Source: Chlamydoabsidia padenii
Lineage: Eukaryota > Mucoromycota > Mucoromycetes > Mucorales > Cunninghamellaceae
DNA length: 64,000 bases
NCBI GenBank assembly: GCA_025330725.1
Contig: JAIWND010000004.1
Location: forward strand, 1,116,001-1,180,000
Direction: 5' to 3'
Below, piece after piece: positions 33,501-47,063 of the stretch. A model generated the notes under the pieces. That model worked only from the letters and a program-made list of their open reading frames with translations. It was not told where the DNA came from and did not search any database. Each line of letters starts with the position of its first letter. Position 1 is the first letter of the stretch. A program made the position numbers and the translations under genes.

Positions 33501-36500
33501 TCACATTTATTGGAAACCAACTTTTTGCTGATGGAAACCAACCCGGAACTCGAAGATCAAGGCAAAAACAAAAAAAGGCAGCGACAAATTCTTGGTCCAG
33601 ATGACTACCATCGCTTGGGAATGATGATCAGCATTGAAGAATTGGAAGAAAAGGAACGGAAACGGCAAAAACGACGTAGTGAACAATTGGCACAAGTAGG
33701 TGGACATCCTGACTCGAGCAATGCTCAACCTGCACCACTTGCCTCGGTAACTTTGGACGGGAAACCTTCTACAACAAACAAAGCACGAAAAACGGGAACA
33801 GGAGCCAAGCAATCGCAGCAATCTCGTAAACAACAAAGGCGCAAACAACGGCGACGAAGACAAAATGATCTTTATCTCTCGGACAGCAACGAAGAAGATG
33901 GCGATGCTGATGAAGACGATGACGATGACTATCTTAACGCACTACAAGAAGATGATCAAGGCAACAGTGGTGGCGATGAAAATGCGACCAAGGATGGAAA
34001 CGACGACCCTCATCATGGTTTTGTAGCCAATGTCTATGGATACGATTATATGCAGCATGTACAACTTCTTCATCTGGACAAAAAATGGTACGAAGGCCGA
34101 CTCATTTCAATGGATCGCAACAGACTACGGGTGCATTATTGCGGTTGGCCAGACCTTTTCGACGAATACGTTACGGTGGGAAGTAGACGGCTTCAAGTGG
34201 TGGAAAACGATCACGAAGTGGAATGTTTGGAACCAGGATACATGACTCGATATGAAGATATACTCAAGAACAAACATCTTCATCAGGGGCAACATAGGTG
34301 CGGGACATTACCTTCAACATCTGGTACTTCTTCTTATTCTACCAAGCTCAGACGTCTTACATTGGCCAATGTGGGTGATGAAGATCCTGAAGAAGACCCA
34401 GCAAACGCAGGTATGCCAATTTTTATATTTAATGTATGATCATAATACTAACTCCCACCATGTTATTTCATCTACTAGTATCATGTCATCGCTGCAATGT
34501 GGTAATCAAACAATTCAGGTACTACTGTACGTATTGTGAATCCTCCATCGGTCAAGACGAATTCGCCAATAGCTTTGATCTCTGTCTCCAGTAAGTAAAC
34601 AACCACCCTCCTCTCCAATAATCCAACTTGTGTAAATTGTACTAAGCAGCATTGGCTGACTTTTTTTTTTTTTTTGTCTTATATCATTGTTGCAGATGCT
34701 TTGACCATAACTTCCCTTTCTGGCACGAACATCCTCGGTCAAGCTTTGCGGTGCAATCAGTAATCGACACAGATATCGGGCCACGTCCTATCAAAGGTGA
34801 ACTGGTTACTGTATGGGAAGAAGATGTGATGGGCGACGAAGACAGTATGCAGGCTCCCACTAATGTTCTTACATCAGACATTTTATTCGGAAATCAAGAG
34901 GCAACAGTGGATCAAACAACATCTTCAGCAGCACCTTTAACACCTATATCAACACCACCTACAACTATGATTACGGCTCCACTCACTTCTACACCAACGA
35001 TACCATCTCCTGAATCCTCTTCTACCAATCTATTACCATTATCACCAACGAAAACAGGATCAACAACACTGGAAGCAAGTCAAATCTTTTCGGGACAAAC
35101 CTCTATTGGATCAGACCAAGGCTACAAATATCTCAAACGATGGCAACGACGGAAGGTATGCTCTTTTTGCAACGACGACGATGACACTTCTGAAGATCTC
35201 GGCAAATTCATTGGTCCCTTTGTTATCACCTCCTTCAACAAGAATGGCACCGAGAAAAAGCGCTCCTTTTGGGTACATGATGCTTGTGCAAGACACAGTC
35301 CTGAAGTCTTCTGTACTCCCGAGGGTAAATGGTACAATGTCACACTTGCATTGCGACGCGGACGTGCTGTGGTAGGTCACTTTTTTTTTAATTTTTTTTT
35401 TTTAAAATTTTATATATCCTCCCTCTCCATGAAAAAACCTTCCATCTAATCTTCTTCTTTTTACTGTGAATAGCGATGCTTTGGATGCAAAGAAAAAGGT
35501 GCTACTATTGGTTGTTTCGAATCGAAATGCAACAAAAGCTTCCATCTCCCTTGTGCACAACGGCCTGTGAACTACTTTGAAAATGGTGTGATCTTTTGGT
35601 GCCCTACTCATGAAGCATATTACAACAAAATTGGTAAGCGATGTTTAAATCATCATGATCCCTATATCTTTGACTAATCCTTCTTCTTTTGATAGATACT
35701 TATGTCAATGTGTTTAGCTGTGATGGATGCAACAAAAAACTGGAAGAAGATTCATGGTATACCTGCTTACCTTGTGCGTCAAGTTACTTCTCATCATTTG
35801 ATTTATGCGCTGATGTAGGTCTTCTAAACACTTACCTCATTATCATTATCATTAGCATGCTAATATTCTTACTTTATACTTTATATAGTGCTACGAAAAC
35901 TTCCCTCAAGACCATGCTCACGGTGAAGATCAATTTGAAGAAACATGTAACGTCAAGAACATAAACTGCTCAATTATACTGATTTACTAACACTAATCTC
36001 TCCCTCTTCATATAGCATTTGAAATCATCAAGGAAATGGAGGCTCAAAAGGCGACCGAAGCAGCTCGTGCAAAGGAGGAAGTCCGAGAAAACAGTAAGTA
36101 TACAAAAAAAAAAAAAAAAAAAAAAAAAAAAACGCATACTTAGTTTTATGCTAATCGAATATATAATGTCATTAGACGCCAAGAACCGCAAAAAGCCCAC
36201 CTTTATGAAACGAAAACGCCGACGAGCCGATGGAACTACGGCAATCACCTGTTGCTACTGTGGAATCCAGGATGCTGATGAATGGCGGAAAGGATACGAT
36301 GGTGGCGTTTTGATGTGCGTTACATGTTATAATCTGGCACTTTTAGTAGACAACGATGGACGGCCTGGTGATAACAACTACAATGAAGATCGTGAAGGTG
36401 CCGATTCAATGGAAAACGACTCATGGGGAGCCACTACAAACGAACCTCCACTTGTATTTGATCCCGATCAGCCACATCAGTATCTTGCCTCCATTGACGA

Positions 36501-39090
36501 ATACACTCACAAGCCTTACCTTACACGTGATGCTCTATCTGCGACCAAATTCAGCGACACTTTGACAGGAGCACGCCTTGCAACATACGAACCCCAACCA
36601 AACCAACTCTTCTCATTGATCTTTGCTTCCACTTACTACGATATTCCTGGTCGTGCTCCTCGCTGGGCATCTCACTCTGGGACTGATTATCATGGTATGT
36701 ATTAAAAAAAGTGGTGACATGCAAACAAACTAACATATGCTTGTATCCATTTAGGGACATGGCTACCACAGACAGTGCGAAGGTAAATATCTAAAAAGAC
36801 ACAGAAGAAATCAGAGGTGTATTTGACTAACTGATTCCCCTGTCTTCAGATCTATTTTGAAATACACCAAGAAAAATGAACGCATCTTATCAAACTTCCT
36901 TGGACGGGGTACTGATGCTATCGAATGCTTCCTATTACAGCGAAGGTAAGTACAATACTTATAGGTGAATATGTATGTGGAGGGGGACATGATGACTGAC
37001 TGCACTCACTTGTATGACCTAGATGCACGGGTATTGATATTAATCCGGTAAGTACAAATATGAATGACTATCTGGAAGCTCTTTTATTGAATATTCCATT
37101 TCTTTAGGCTGCCGTTACTTTATCTCAGCGCAATTGCTGTTTTGAACTCCCGATCGGAATAACAGAAGCCAAATATCGACCTATTGTTTGTCAAGCAGAT
37201 GCAAGAAGCCTATCCGGCTCTCTCTTTGGCGACGAATCCTTCCATCACATACTGTCTCATCCCCCATACAAGGACTGTGTAGCATACTCGACACATTTGG
37301 AAGGTGATTTATCAAGGTAATGAAATACGGCATAATCACTGACTCCGACTAACATTGGGGTCTTTTTTTTTTTTTTTTTTTTTGATTTTAGATTCAATAA
37401 TATCGATGACTTTAAAGTGGAATACGAAAACGTCGTCAAACAAAGTTGGAGGTATGTATTTATATATCGATAAAGTGATGATAGTACTCACCAATTCGAT
37501 GTATTAGGGTATTAAAAATGGGTAGAAGACTGACTCTTGGGATCGGTGACAATCGTGAACACTGCTTTTATATCCCTGTATCATTCCAGCTGATGCGACA
37601 ATATATCAATGAAGGGTTTGAAATGGAAGAAATGGCAAGTATCATTAATCAATATGACTCGGTAATCTGGTACGAATAGCCTAACAATTTTCACCTTAAC
37701 ACATAGATCGTAAAACGTCAACGCTACTGCTCTGCGTTTGGATTAGGGACTTATCTTTGCGTACAATTCGACTTTTTGGTATTCACCCATGAATTTTTGG
37801 CCACCTTCCGCAAAGTTCCTCGGGAAAAGATAGATACAATGGCGCGATGCGATGGTAAGTAAGAAAAAAAAAAAAAAAAGTAATCAAGCAAAAATATGTG
37901 AACTCATCTCTCTGATTCCATGTCGGGATAGACAATTTGATGTGTGGAGATAGTGTCCAGGTGACTCGAACTTTGCGCGGTGTACCTTCCTCGGCTATAT
38001 CAAGAAAAAGTGTGGTGATGGGAACAGTATGGGTATTCAGGCCAAAAGAACAACATAGTTTCTCGAAACTTTGTATGTCTCGCATGGTGGAACGCTTTGG
38101 AAAGGACGATTGTAACTGGGAACATGTCCAGTTTATGTTTACGGCAGTGGAGGTAAGATCATTGTATTATCTGGTAACATAAATCATGGCTCATAACTAA
38201 CATTTTACTCCTATTTTGACGATTGGTTCTTTTTAATAGGAAAATACGATAGGCAGCAGCTGTATAGTGGAGTTGACAGACGAAGAGGGTAAAAAAAAAA
38301 AAAAAAGTCATGTATTTACAGGAATATGACGTTTGGATTTACTTTTTTTCTTCTTCTTTTGATCTAGCGGCATCGGATGAAGTACAGCAACAATCTGAAG
38401 ATGAATCATCACTCTCCAACTACGAACAAGAACGATTGAAGCGGATAGATGAAAACAACAAGATCTTGCTGAAATTGGTGAGTGGAATCTTGCATATACC
38501 TTTTTTAAATCCCGATCAGCTCACTCAAAAACTTTATTCTTATACCAATTGTAATGGTAAATCAGGGTTTGGTATCGGAACTCGGTGAAGAATCTGAAGA
38601 CACCATCCATTACGACAACATGATAAACAAACCAAGTCAAGAAGAAGCACCCCTTTGTATTGTCATCATGGAACACCCCGAAGAAAATGTCATCAAGGTG
38701 AATCAAATTGGTCTCTATCGGCAAACAGTTGTGGAAGCAGCATTGAAAGCGTGTGACACCTTGGCTCCATTGGGAATGTTTATTGTGGGAACCCAGGATA
38801 TCCGAGACCCAGACACAGGGAAACTATGGCCAATGTCAATGCTCATTTTGGAAGACATCGAAGGCGCTGTCGATCGATCGATCCTCAAACTCAAGGAAAT
38901 GGTGGTAACGGTGCCTGAAGGTCATTCAAGAAATCGAAAACTGCCTATATCTGAAGCAATGGCACAATATCAACAACAAGAAGAAGAAGATGAACAAGCT
39001 GTAATCATTGTCGACGGAGATAATGATGGTAGATCATCTGATCACTTGCCTATTGTCCATGCTATCTACTTGATCTTCCAGCGCCTTTAA
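30514..39090 (+). CDS. Chromatin-reader/DNA-methyltransferase fusion: Tudor-like x4, ZZ, extended PHD, ZZ, GATA-like finger, DNA methylase
   Basis: Twenty-two exons total 6,942 nt, 2,313 residues: 30514-30556, 30628-31086, 31207-32106, 32191-34410, 34479-34590, 34696-35371, 35474-35633, 35696-35814, 35889-35946, 36016-36093, 36176-36694, 36755-36782, 36850-36945, 37023-37047, 37108-37316, 37392-37451, 37508-37634, 37707-37854, 37932-38152, 38240-38288, 38368-38477, 38566-39090. In order: a two-CxxC finger (195-225); Tudor/PHF20-like repeats at about 362-415, 541-622, 769-851 and 1074-1140 (HGFxPNxYGYxY, then RVRYDGWxxxYDEWI, VGSRR); a ZZ finger (1208-1260); an extended PHD (1397-1520: CSFC, WVHDACA, CFGCKEKGATIGC, FHLPCA); a second ZZ (1524-1581); a GATA-like finger (1633-1668: CCYC, EWRKG, MCVTC); and a methylase (about 1745-1998). 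The methylase has YHGTWLPQ, the AdoMet loop NFLGRGTDAIE, GIDINP, catalytic-type SHPPY, WRVLKMGR, IGDNREH and FTHEFLATFRK. A further domain of about 300 residues ends the protein. Nuclear DNA methylation guided by histone marks is inferred. Confidence 0.88.
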
Positions 39091-39854
39091 CTCTTTTTAA
39101 CATTAGTATACCATCCTCCCCTTTATATCTTTGGCATACTTCTTCCCTTTAGATATAGTTTTATTGTTCTTGTTGATACCTAAATAAAATGATGTTGCTT
39201 TTAAACTATATTTGACTTTGTGAAATAAAATGAAGGAAGGAGATTCATGCAATCTGAAAATATTAAAGCGCCGATTGAACATATAGTGCGGTAATATGTC
39301 TCACATACAGTATATAACGAAAAGGACAAAACTTGCCGTCCGTCTAATAGGATAGTAGAAGACAATCCATACTGGAAAAAAGAAGACTCCCATTATGTCG
39401 GACTTGACTAGATTAGGCTATTATTAAAATCGTGCTTGTATTGACCGAAAGGCATCACTGAAAGATGTGATCATGAAAAAAGACAAGTGATATTCAGGCC
39501 ATGTCTTAGAAAAAGTAAATGATTCCTAAACAGCTGAGTTTTTTTTTCTGCATCCTTGTCGGAGATTTACGAGACTTGAACTTTCTGCATGAATGGGCAA
39601 TCCAGGAGAAGCATTTTCCTTGTATCGATGTAGTGACAATGACCAATGTATTGTTGACATTATGTCTTCCTTCAGTTGAAAGACCGTTTATTGTATGTGA
39701 AAGGAAAAAAACTATAAAAAAGGTTTACTACAAAAATGTAAAGTAAATGATCTACCATTTTATCAAAGAGAAACATCTAGTGGTTTCAATTAGGGGAGTC
39801 TAATCTGACTGGCAGATTAGACTCAAGCTCGCATTCGAGCGGAGTTTCGACCCC

Positions 39855-39893
<39 letters not shown>

Positions 39894-40012
39894 TTTCGTC
39901 TCATATAACCCTTGTGGCAAATTAATTTATCTTTTCCTTCTTCTTCTTTATCTATCTCTTTTATATACACTTTTGTCATTGGACGATTCGTTTACTTTGT
40001 TTATAACCTACA
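39091..40012. promoter_or_regulatory. Spacer upstream of VTC gene, with hairpins and T36 tract
   Basis: No gene. AATAAA signals (about 39184 and 39226) end the large gene. Closer to the VTC gene there are two adjacent hairpins (39796-39840) and a T36 tract (39857-39892) about 120 bases before the ATG. No CACGTG/Pho4-type site is seen here. Confidence 0.55.
39796..39840. repeat. Two adjacent perfect hairpins
   Basis: GAGTCTAATCTG (39796-39807) and CAGATTAGACTC (39813-39824) form a perfect 12-bp stem with loop ACTGG. Two bases later GCTCG (39827-39831) and CGAGC (39836-39840) form a 5-bp stem with loop CATT. Both lie about 175-215 bases before the VTC start codon. Confidence 0.7.
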
Positions 40013-42280
40013 ATGAAGTTTGGTGATTTGTTATCCAAGGAGACGTTTCTTCCTTGGCGATTATCATACCTCCAATACGATGTACTCAAGGTGGAATTAA
40101 AATTTCGACAACAAAAAGGCGACTGGACGAAACAAGATGAACAAGACTTTGTGGCTCTTTTGGACATTGAACTGGAAAAAGTGTACGACTTTGTGAATGC
40201 CAAGCTCGGTGAAGTAGAAGCCCGCATCAGCTATTGTGAACGATCGATCCGAACCTTTATGAACAATCCTCACTACTCCTCTGAACAAAACTGGGCGGTA
40301 ATGGACGAAGCATTAACAGAGATTCTATTCGACGTCAACGACCTTGCTAAATTCACACGACTCAACTATATTGGCTTTCAAAAAATCATCAAGAAACACG
40401 ACAAGTGGACCCAGCTCAACCTTCAACAAGAATTCGTACCCAAACTGCGTGCCAAACCACTAGACAAGCAACGATTTGATGTGGCCATTGTGTTTATCTC
40501 TTCTCTCCACGATCTCTGTCAACTCAAAGGTGAATCACGATCAGGCAATGCAGCGGCGGGCGGTGATCAGAATGCGTTTGAACGAGCCACGGCGAAATAC
40601 TGGATCCACCCCGACAACATCACTGAAGTCAAATCCATCATCATGCTTCATCTTCCTGTCCTTATCTTCAACGACAATAAACCGTTCGAACAATCCGATG
40701 CTGCCGTCTCGTCTGTGTATTTTGATAACACCGACTTTGATCTTTATACAGGACGGTTACAGCGTGACGAAGGTGCGGAGGCGATCCGATTCCGATGGTA
40801 TGGTCCCATGTCTTCCAACTCTATTTTTATCGAACGCAAAACACATCATGCTTGGTGGTTGGATGGTGCCTCCGTCAAGGATCGATTTCGACTAGATGCG
40901 AACGAGGTGGCGGACTTTGTCTCGGGCGAACTGACAGCATCAGCTTATGCGAACAGACTTGCAGCAAAAGGGGTGGACGATCAAATGGTCAAGGATAATC
41001 TCTTTATTGCAAATGGCATTCAGACTTCTCTCTCTGAAAAACACTTGCAACCGATGCTACGCGCTTTTTACAATCGTACGGCATTCCAATTACCTGGTGA
41101 TCAACGTGTGCGGGTCAGTCTGGATACCGATCTGACTTTTATTCGGGAAGACAATCTGGACGGTGTTCAGCGACGACAAAACGACACTCAATGGCGACGG
41201 CCGGATGTGGGTATCGATGCACCCTTTAGCTACTTGGACGAAGGTGACATTCTGCGATTCCCTTATGCTGTGTTGGAAACCAAACTACAAACTCATCTGG
41301 GCCAACAACCTCCTGATTGGTTAACAAATCTATTGGAATCTCATTTGGTGCATGAAGTGTCTCGATTCTCAAAATACTTGCACGGTGCTTCTCACTTTTA
41401 TCGTGATCGGATGCCTTTGCTTCCTTGGTGGTTGACAGAGATGGATTTGGATATACGGAAACCTCGGGCGACAAACTTTGGACTGACCCGATCAAGATCA
41501 TTTCGGCCTTTGATTGATGGTCGTTACAGTCGGGCAATGGAACATGAATCAAATCGGATCAAGGTGGTAGCGGAACATGCGAACAAGGCGGATGGTGACT
41601 ATACTTTACAGGATCCAGGTGCACAAGAAGGTCCGATATATCCGAATGAAAAATTATTGGAAAGACAAGTGGAAGCAGCAGAAGCAGTAGCGGCAGCAAA
41701 GGCGACAGCGGAAGCAGTAAAGGCAGCAGAGGATTCAAAATCACCAGCAACATCAGATCAAAAACAACCTATCGATGCACCTTATCTGGACGATGGAAAA
41801 AGCAAGACCAAAAAGAAGAATCCTATTTTTGCTGGGACTGACTCGACAAGGATTGCTATTGGTGCTACTGTAGTAGGAGATGAAGAAAAAAAGAAAATTG
41901 GTGTGACCAAGGTTAGGGTGGAGCCCAAGGTATTCTTTGCAAATGAACGTACTTTTATCTCTTGGCTACAATTCTGTGCTCTCTTGTTAACGGTGGCTCT
42001 CAATCTTCTCAACTTTGGTGATTACTCGGCAAGAATTTGCGGTGGGGTATTCCTAGGCATATCTGCATTGGTTGCGATATATGCTCTATACCGCTTTGAA
42101 AAACGGGCATGGTAAGTTGATGATCATCATTGTTACACTTTTTAATACTCACCTTTTCTTCTGCTTAGGATGATCAATCGACGAATCGCTGGCCGCTATG
42201 ACGATTTATGGGGTCCAGCTGTCCTTTGTGTCCTTTTAGTTGGTGCTCTTATTGTCAACTTTTACCTTCGGTTCCGTTAG
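40013..42280 (+). CDS. VTC4: VTC complex subunit (Vtc4-like polyphosphate polymerase)
   Basis: Two exons (40013-42111, 42169-42280) encode 736 residues. Residues 1-165 are an SPX domain (MKFGDLLSKETFLPWRLSYL, then KHDKWTQ), which senses inositol pyrophosphates. Residues about 195-480 form the triphosphate-tunnel domain, with TAKYWIHPDNITEVKS, the basic strand IRFRWYG, IFIERKTH, and YAVLETKLQ with the family's tunnel lysine. Three C-terminal membrane helices follow (ISWLQFCALLLTVALNLL, CGGVFLGISALVAIYALY, VLCVLLVGALIVNFYLRF). Vtc4 makes polyphosphate from ATP while moving it into the vacuole. Vtc2/Vtc3 share this layout without activity; the conserved basic strand and length near 720 favour Vtc4. 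An SPX transporter lies 19 kb downstream. Confidence 0.9.
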
Positions 42281-42487
42281 TTAGTTATATATAGCTTTTC
42301 CCTCCCCGCCTCCATATGGTTATCCTGTTGTATATATATTTATATAGTCGCCCCAACATGTATTTTTACTCCATTACCACAAATCAAAACCATTTTACTA
42401 TATTATACTTTATTTAAATAAAAAACATGGATCTAATAACTATCTAAAAAAGTGGAAGAAGGGTATAATAAACTAAAAAAGGGATTA

Positions 42488-43580
42488 TTATCCTTCGTGG
42501 GGTTGACCTGGATAAAGGATATCAAGCATGTTTAAATTGTCGGATAGTTCGCATAAATGATGTAGGCACCGTATAGGATATAGCACATCAACATACAAAC
42601 AGGTAGTGGCAAGCATCACATCCTCCGCCGAGATATTGTCCATGATATAATACAAATCCAGTAGCACATAGGTACAGATTAATCCTGCCAATCCGATCGG
42701 GGCCAATATTTCCAAGGCATCCAAATTAAATAAGAATCGAAGCCATGATGCATTCAAGCAAACGGTTGCTATTCCAAAAAACCTATGTACAAAAAGAATG
42801 AATTAGTTTGATCATCTTATATTATACTACACCATTAGAACTTACCATGGACTAGGTCCTGAGAATTTGAATTTCTCTTGAAGAGTGTAGCAGTAAAAAG
42901 CAATCAAGCCTGACACGACTAGATTCATTACCAATAGTCCTTCGTCATAACAAAAGGTTACCACTATAATATATAATACACAGTTAGAGCTATTACATAA
43001 AAGAACACCTTTTTTTTTTTTCATAATTACCTAGATCACCAATGATAAACGATAGTAAACAAGTGAAGAGGGTCAGTAGGACAATACGAGCAGGTGTTAC
43101 CAATTGAAAGTAAAGAAGCCATAGTTGCCAAAGGATCAGAGCCGCCAACAAAACACAAGGAATCAAAGGAATCCACCATTTAGAAATACTTGTTCAAGTA
43201 AGCATAATTAAAAAGGTACCTGGTAAGTATGTAAGTATATGTTGGTATATGATATGCTGTTTCTTTTCTTTTCCTTTATCAAGACCAACCTTATGAGTGA
43301 CCATTGGTGAATGTGTTGAAGACCTATAGTAGATGCAAGCATAACCAAAAGCTGTCCAAGAGTAATTAATATCACTTTTCCCACAAAACCTGTAAACTGG
43401 TCAGTTAATAAAGGAGCCTCGTTCTTTTTATGATTCCTACTTACCCATTTGCACTGGTATTGTGTTTCTTGACACTGAGGTTCCAAATAAATCAAGGTCC
43501 AAATGACTTGAATGATACCGTGAGAGTGAGGATACACTTGGGTATGAAGAGTGAGTTGGTAAAGTAAAAGGGGGTTCGGC
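42488..43580 (-). CDS. Bax-inhibitor-1/TMBIM-like multispan membrane protein (divergent)
   Basis: Five exons (43580-43445, 43389-43290, 43188-43031, 42963-42846, 42782-42488) encode 268 residues. A polar N-terminus of about 45 residues is followed by roughly seven hydrophobic helices: VGKVILITLGQLLVMLA, WWIPLIPCVLLAALILW, ARIVLLTLFTCLLSFII and others. The C-terminal motif Y-x-M-D-N-I-S-A-E-D-V-M-L-A-T-T-C-L-Y-V-D matches the YD..LI...DDYVLAA..LYLDI pattern of the BI-1/Lifeguard family, ER or Golgi proteins that affect calcium leak and stress survival. Other parts are divergent, so a fast-evolving TMBIM paralogue is the best guess. The ATG at 43580 was chosen because it is in frame with exon 2 after splicing. 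Confidence 0.72.
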
Positions 43581-43644
43581 CATGAGAAAATAAAGGAAGG
43601 GAAGAGAATGGAAAGAAAAGGTTTGGTTTTATGGAGCTAACATT

Positions 43645-43654
43645 TTCAAATCCC
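43645..43654 (-). promoter_or_regulatory. GGGATTTGAA motif in divergent promoter (TMBIM-like / Rax1-like)
   Basis: TTCAAATCCC on the plus strand in context CATTTTCAAATCCCGCC, 65 bases upstream of the TMBIM-like ATG and 189 bases before the Rax1-like ATG. Confidence 0.4.
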
Positions 43655-43842
43655 GCCATTCTACCTTTTTTTCTTTGTCAAACCCAGCTTCCTAATTTAG
43701 AGCCCCCCCTTTTTTTTCTTGATCATCATCCCCCTACTTTTTGAATAAATTTAAAGGAGACAAACAGAACTTCATTTATTTCATTTTTCTTCTTGTTTCC
43801 CATTACTTTTTTTTTTCTCTTTTATACCTTATAGACGACCGT

Positions 43843-45035
43843 ATGGAGAAACTCGCCCATCACCACGCCGATCCGCATGAATTCTCATTGACGATGCCTA
43901 CAAGAGAATACATCATTCATCTTCTTGATCAACTACCATCCCTGGACGAAGTACTTCAACGACAAAGCCGACCTCCTGTATGTCTTTATAATTACTATAT
44001 TGTATTGCGTGACAGATTACAAATGGAAACTCTTTTGGACTTTTGGCTAGATGTGCAACAAGCCGAAGTACTTTACCGCCGATACCTAAAGCAACAAACC
44101 AAGAAACAGAACAACAAAAGTTCAAGTAATAATAACAACAAGATGTCACCTATTGAAAGTATCACCGCCACCAGTTTTGCCAGTCAACCAGAAATGCTCA
44201 CTCATATGCTCCTCATGCAATCATCACCTAAACGATCCACCACTTTTACCACCACCTCTTCTTCATCCTCCTTCTCATTACAATCACCTCATACTTCACA
44301 GTCTGAAATGGTCGACACGAACGAACGAATTTACTTTCGATATATTGTCCCTCATGCGGAAAAGGAACTGGTCCAATTACCAGCGGCTTTACGGGATAAG
44401 ATCATTCAATCCTATAATAACAATGGCATGGATGATCCCAAGGTATTCCAGAACGCCAAACGGTATGTCCATATCTTGCTCCAATCCTCTTTTACTCTCT
44501 TTATACGCTACAAGGTGTTTATGAACTTGACTCTACCTCAACAAATTCTTCGTTTAGCAGCTGGCCTGTTTGCTCTTTTGGTGGGATTCTCTTTGGAATT
44601 TTCCTTGATCTTTTTAAATATCATTCCATGGTCATTACGGTTATGGGTAAGCAAGAAAAAAAAAAAAAAAAAAGAGGGAGGCTCGGCGGGGGTTTAATTT
44701 TAGCTTTTTCTTTTTGTCTTTTTGCATAATTTAGGGTGTCTTTCCTATTACTTTTGGTATCTATTGTCTTTGCTCAAGTATCTGTGGATTGGATCCGATC
44801 TGGGTGTTATGTTTTAATATAAGGTAATGGAATATATATGTATGTTTGTCTCTTCTAACCTCTCTTTCTCCATTTGTGTATTAGTGAAACGACTACCTTT
44901 AAGTTTAATGTTATCAAGCAAAACAAGGTCCGGAAGATCTTACGCCAAAGATCCATTGTCTTACTATCTGTGATGGTTGGATTGACATTCTTCTGTATGC
45001 TAATGTTTTGTGTGATACCCGGGAATAGACTTTAA
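43843..45035 (+). CDS. RAX1: RGS-domain membrane protein, Rax1-like
   Basis: Three exons (43843-44646, 44735-44823, 44885-45035) encode 347 residues. The N-terminal part is an RGS domain split by a Ser/Asn/Thr-rich insert. Helix-like LPSLDEVLQRQSRPP, NYYIVLRDRLQMETLLDFWLDVQQAEVL precedes the insert; ERIYFRYIVPHAEKELVQLP and DDPKVFQNAKRYVHILLQSSF follow it. Three C-terminal membrane helices come next (ILRLAAGLFALLVGFSLEFS, ITFGIYCLCSSICGLDPIW, VLLSVMVGLTFFCMLMFCVI). RGS plus three C-terminal helices is the layout of Rax1, a fungal landmark protein for bipolar budding and polarity. A membrane-tethered regulator of G-protein signalling is an alternative reading. The first in-frame ATG before the conserved part is used. 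Confidence 0.82.
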
Positions 45036-45282
45036 TGGTGATTAGAATAAGTTCTTTACAATTATAATGTTTTACTTTTATTAATTAATTGTTTTAAATA
45101 AAATGATGATATTGGCAATGATGCTTCTTTTTTCTATTTGTGATGACAGCTAACGTTTTGATCAGTTTACTCTGATTCATCCGTTTTGGGATATCTGGAT
45201 TTGAATTGTACAATAATACAAGTCCGCTGATATCGATTTTCTTTTTTCTCTCTCTCTCTCTTTCTTTTAAACAAATAATATA

Positions 45283-47063
<1,781 letters not shown>

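Noticed and set aside
32411..34210. Four Tudor-like units considered as chromodomains
   Set aside because: The RVRYDGWxxxYDEW pattern fits Tudor/MBT barrels better than the chromodomain aromatic-box pattern.
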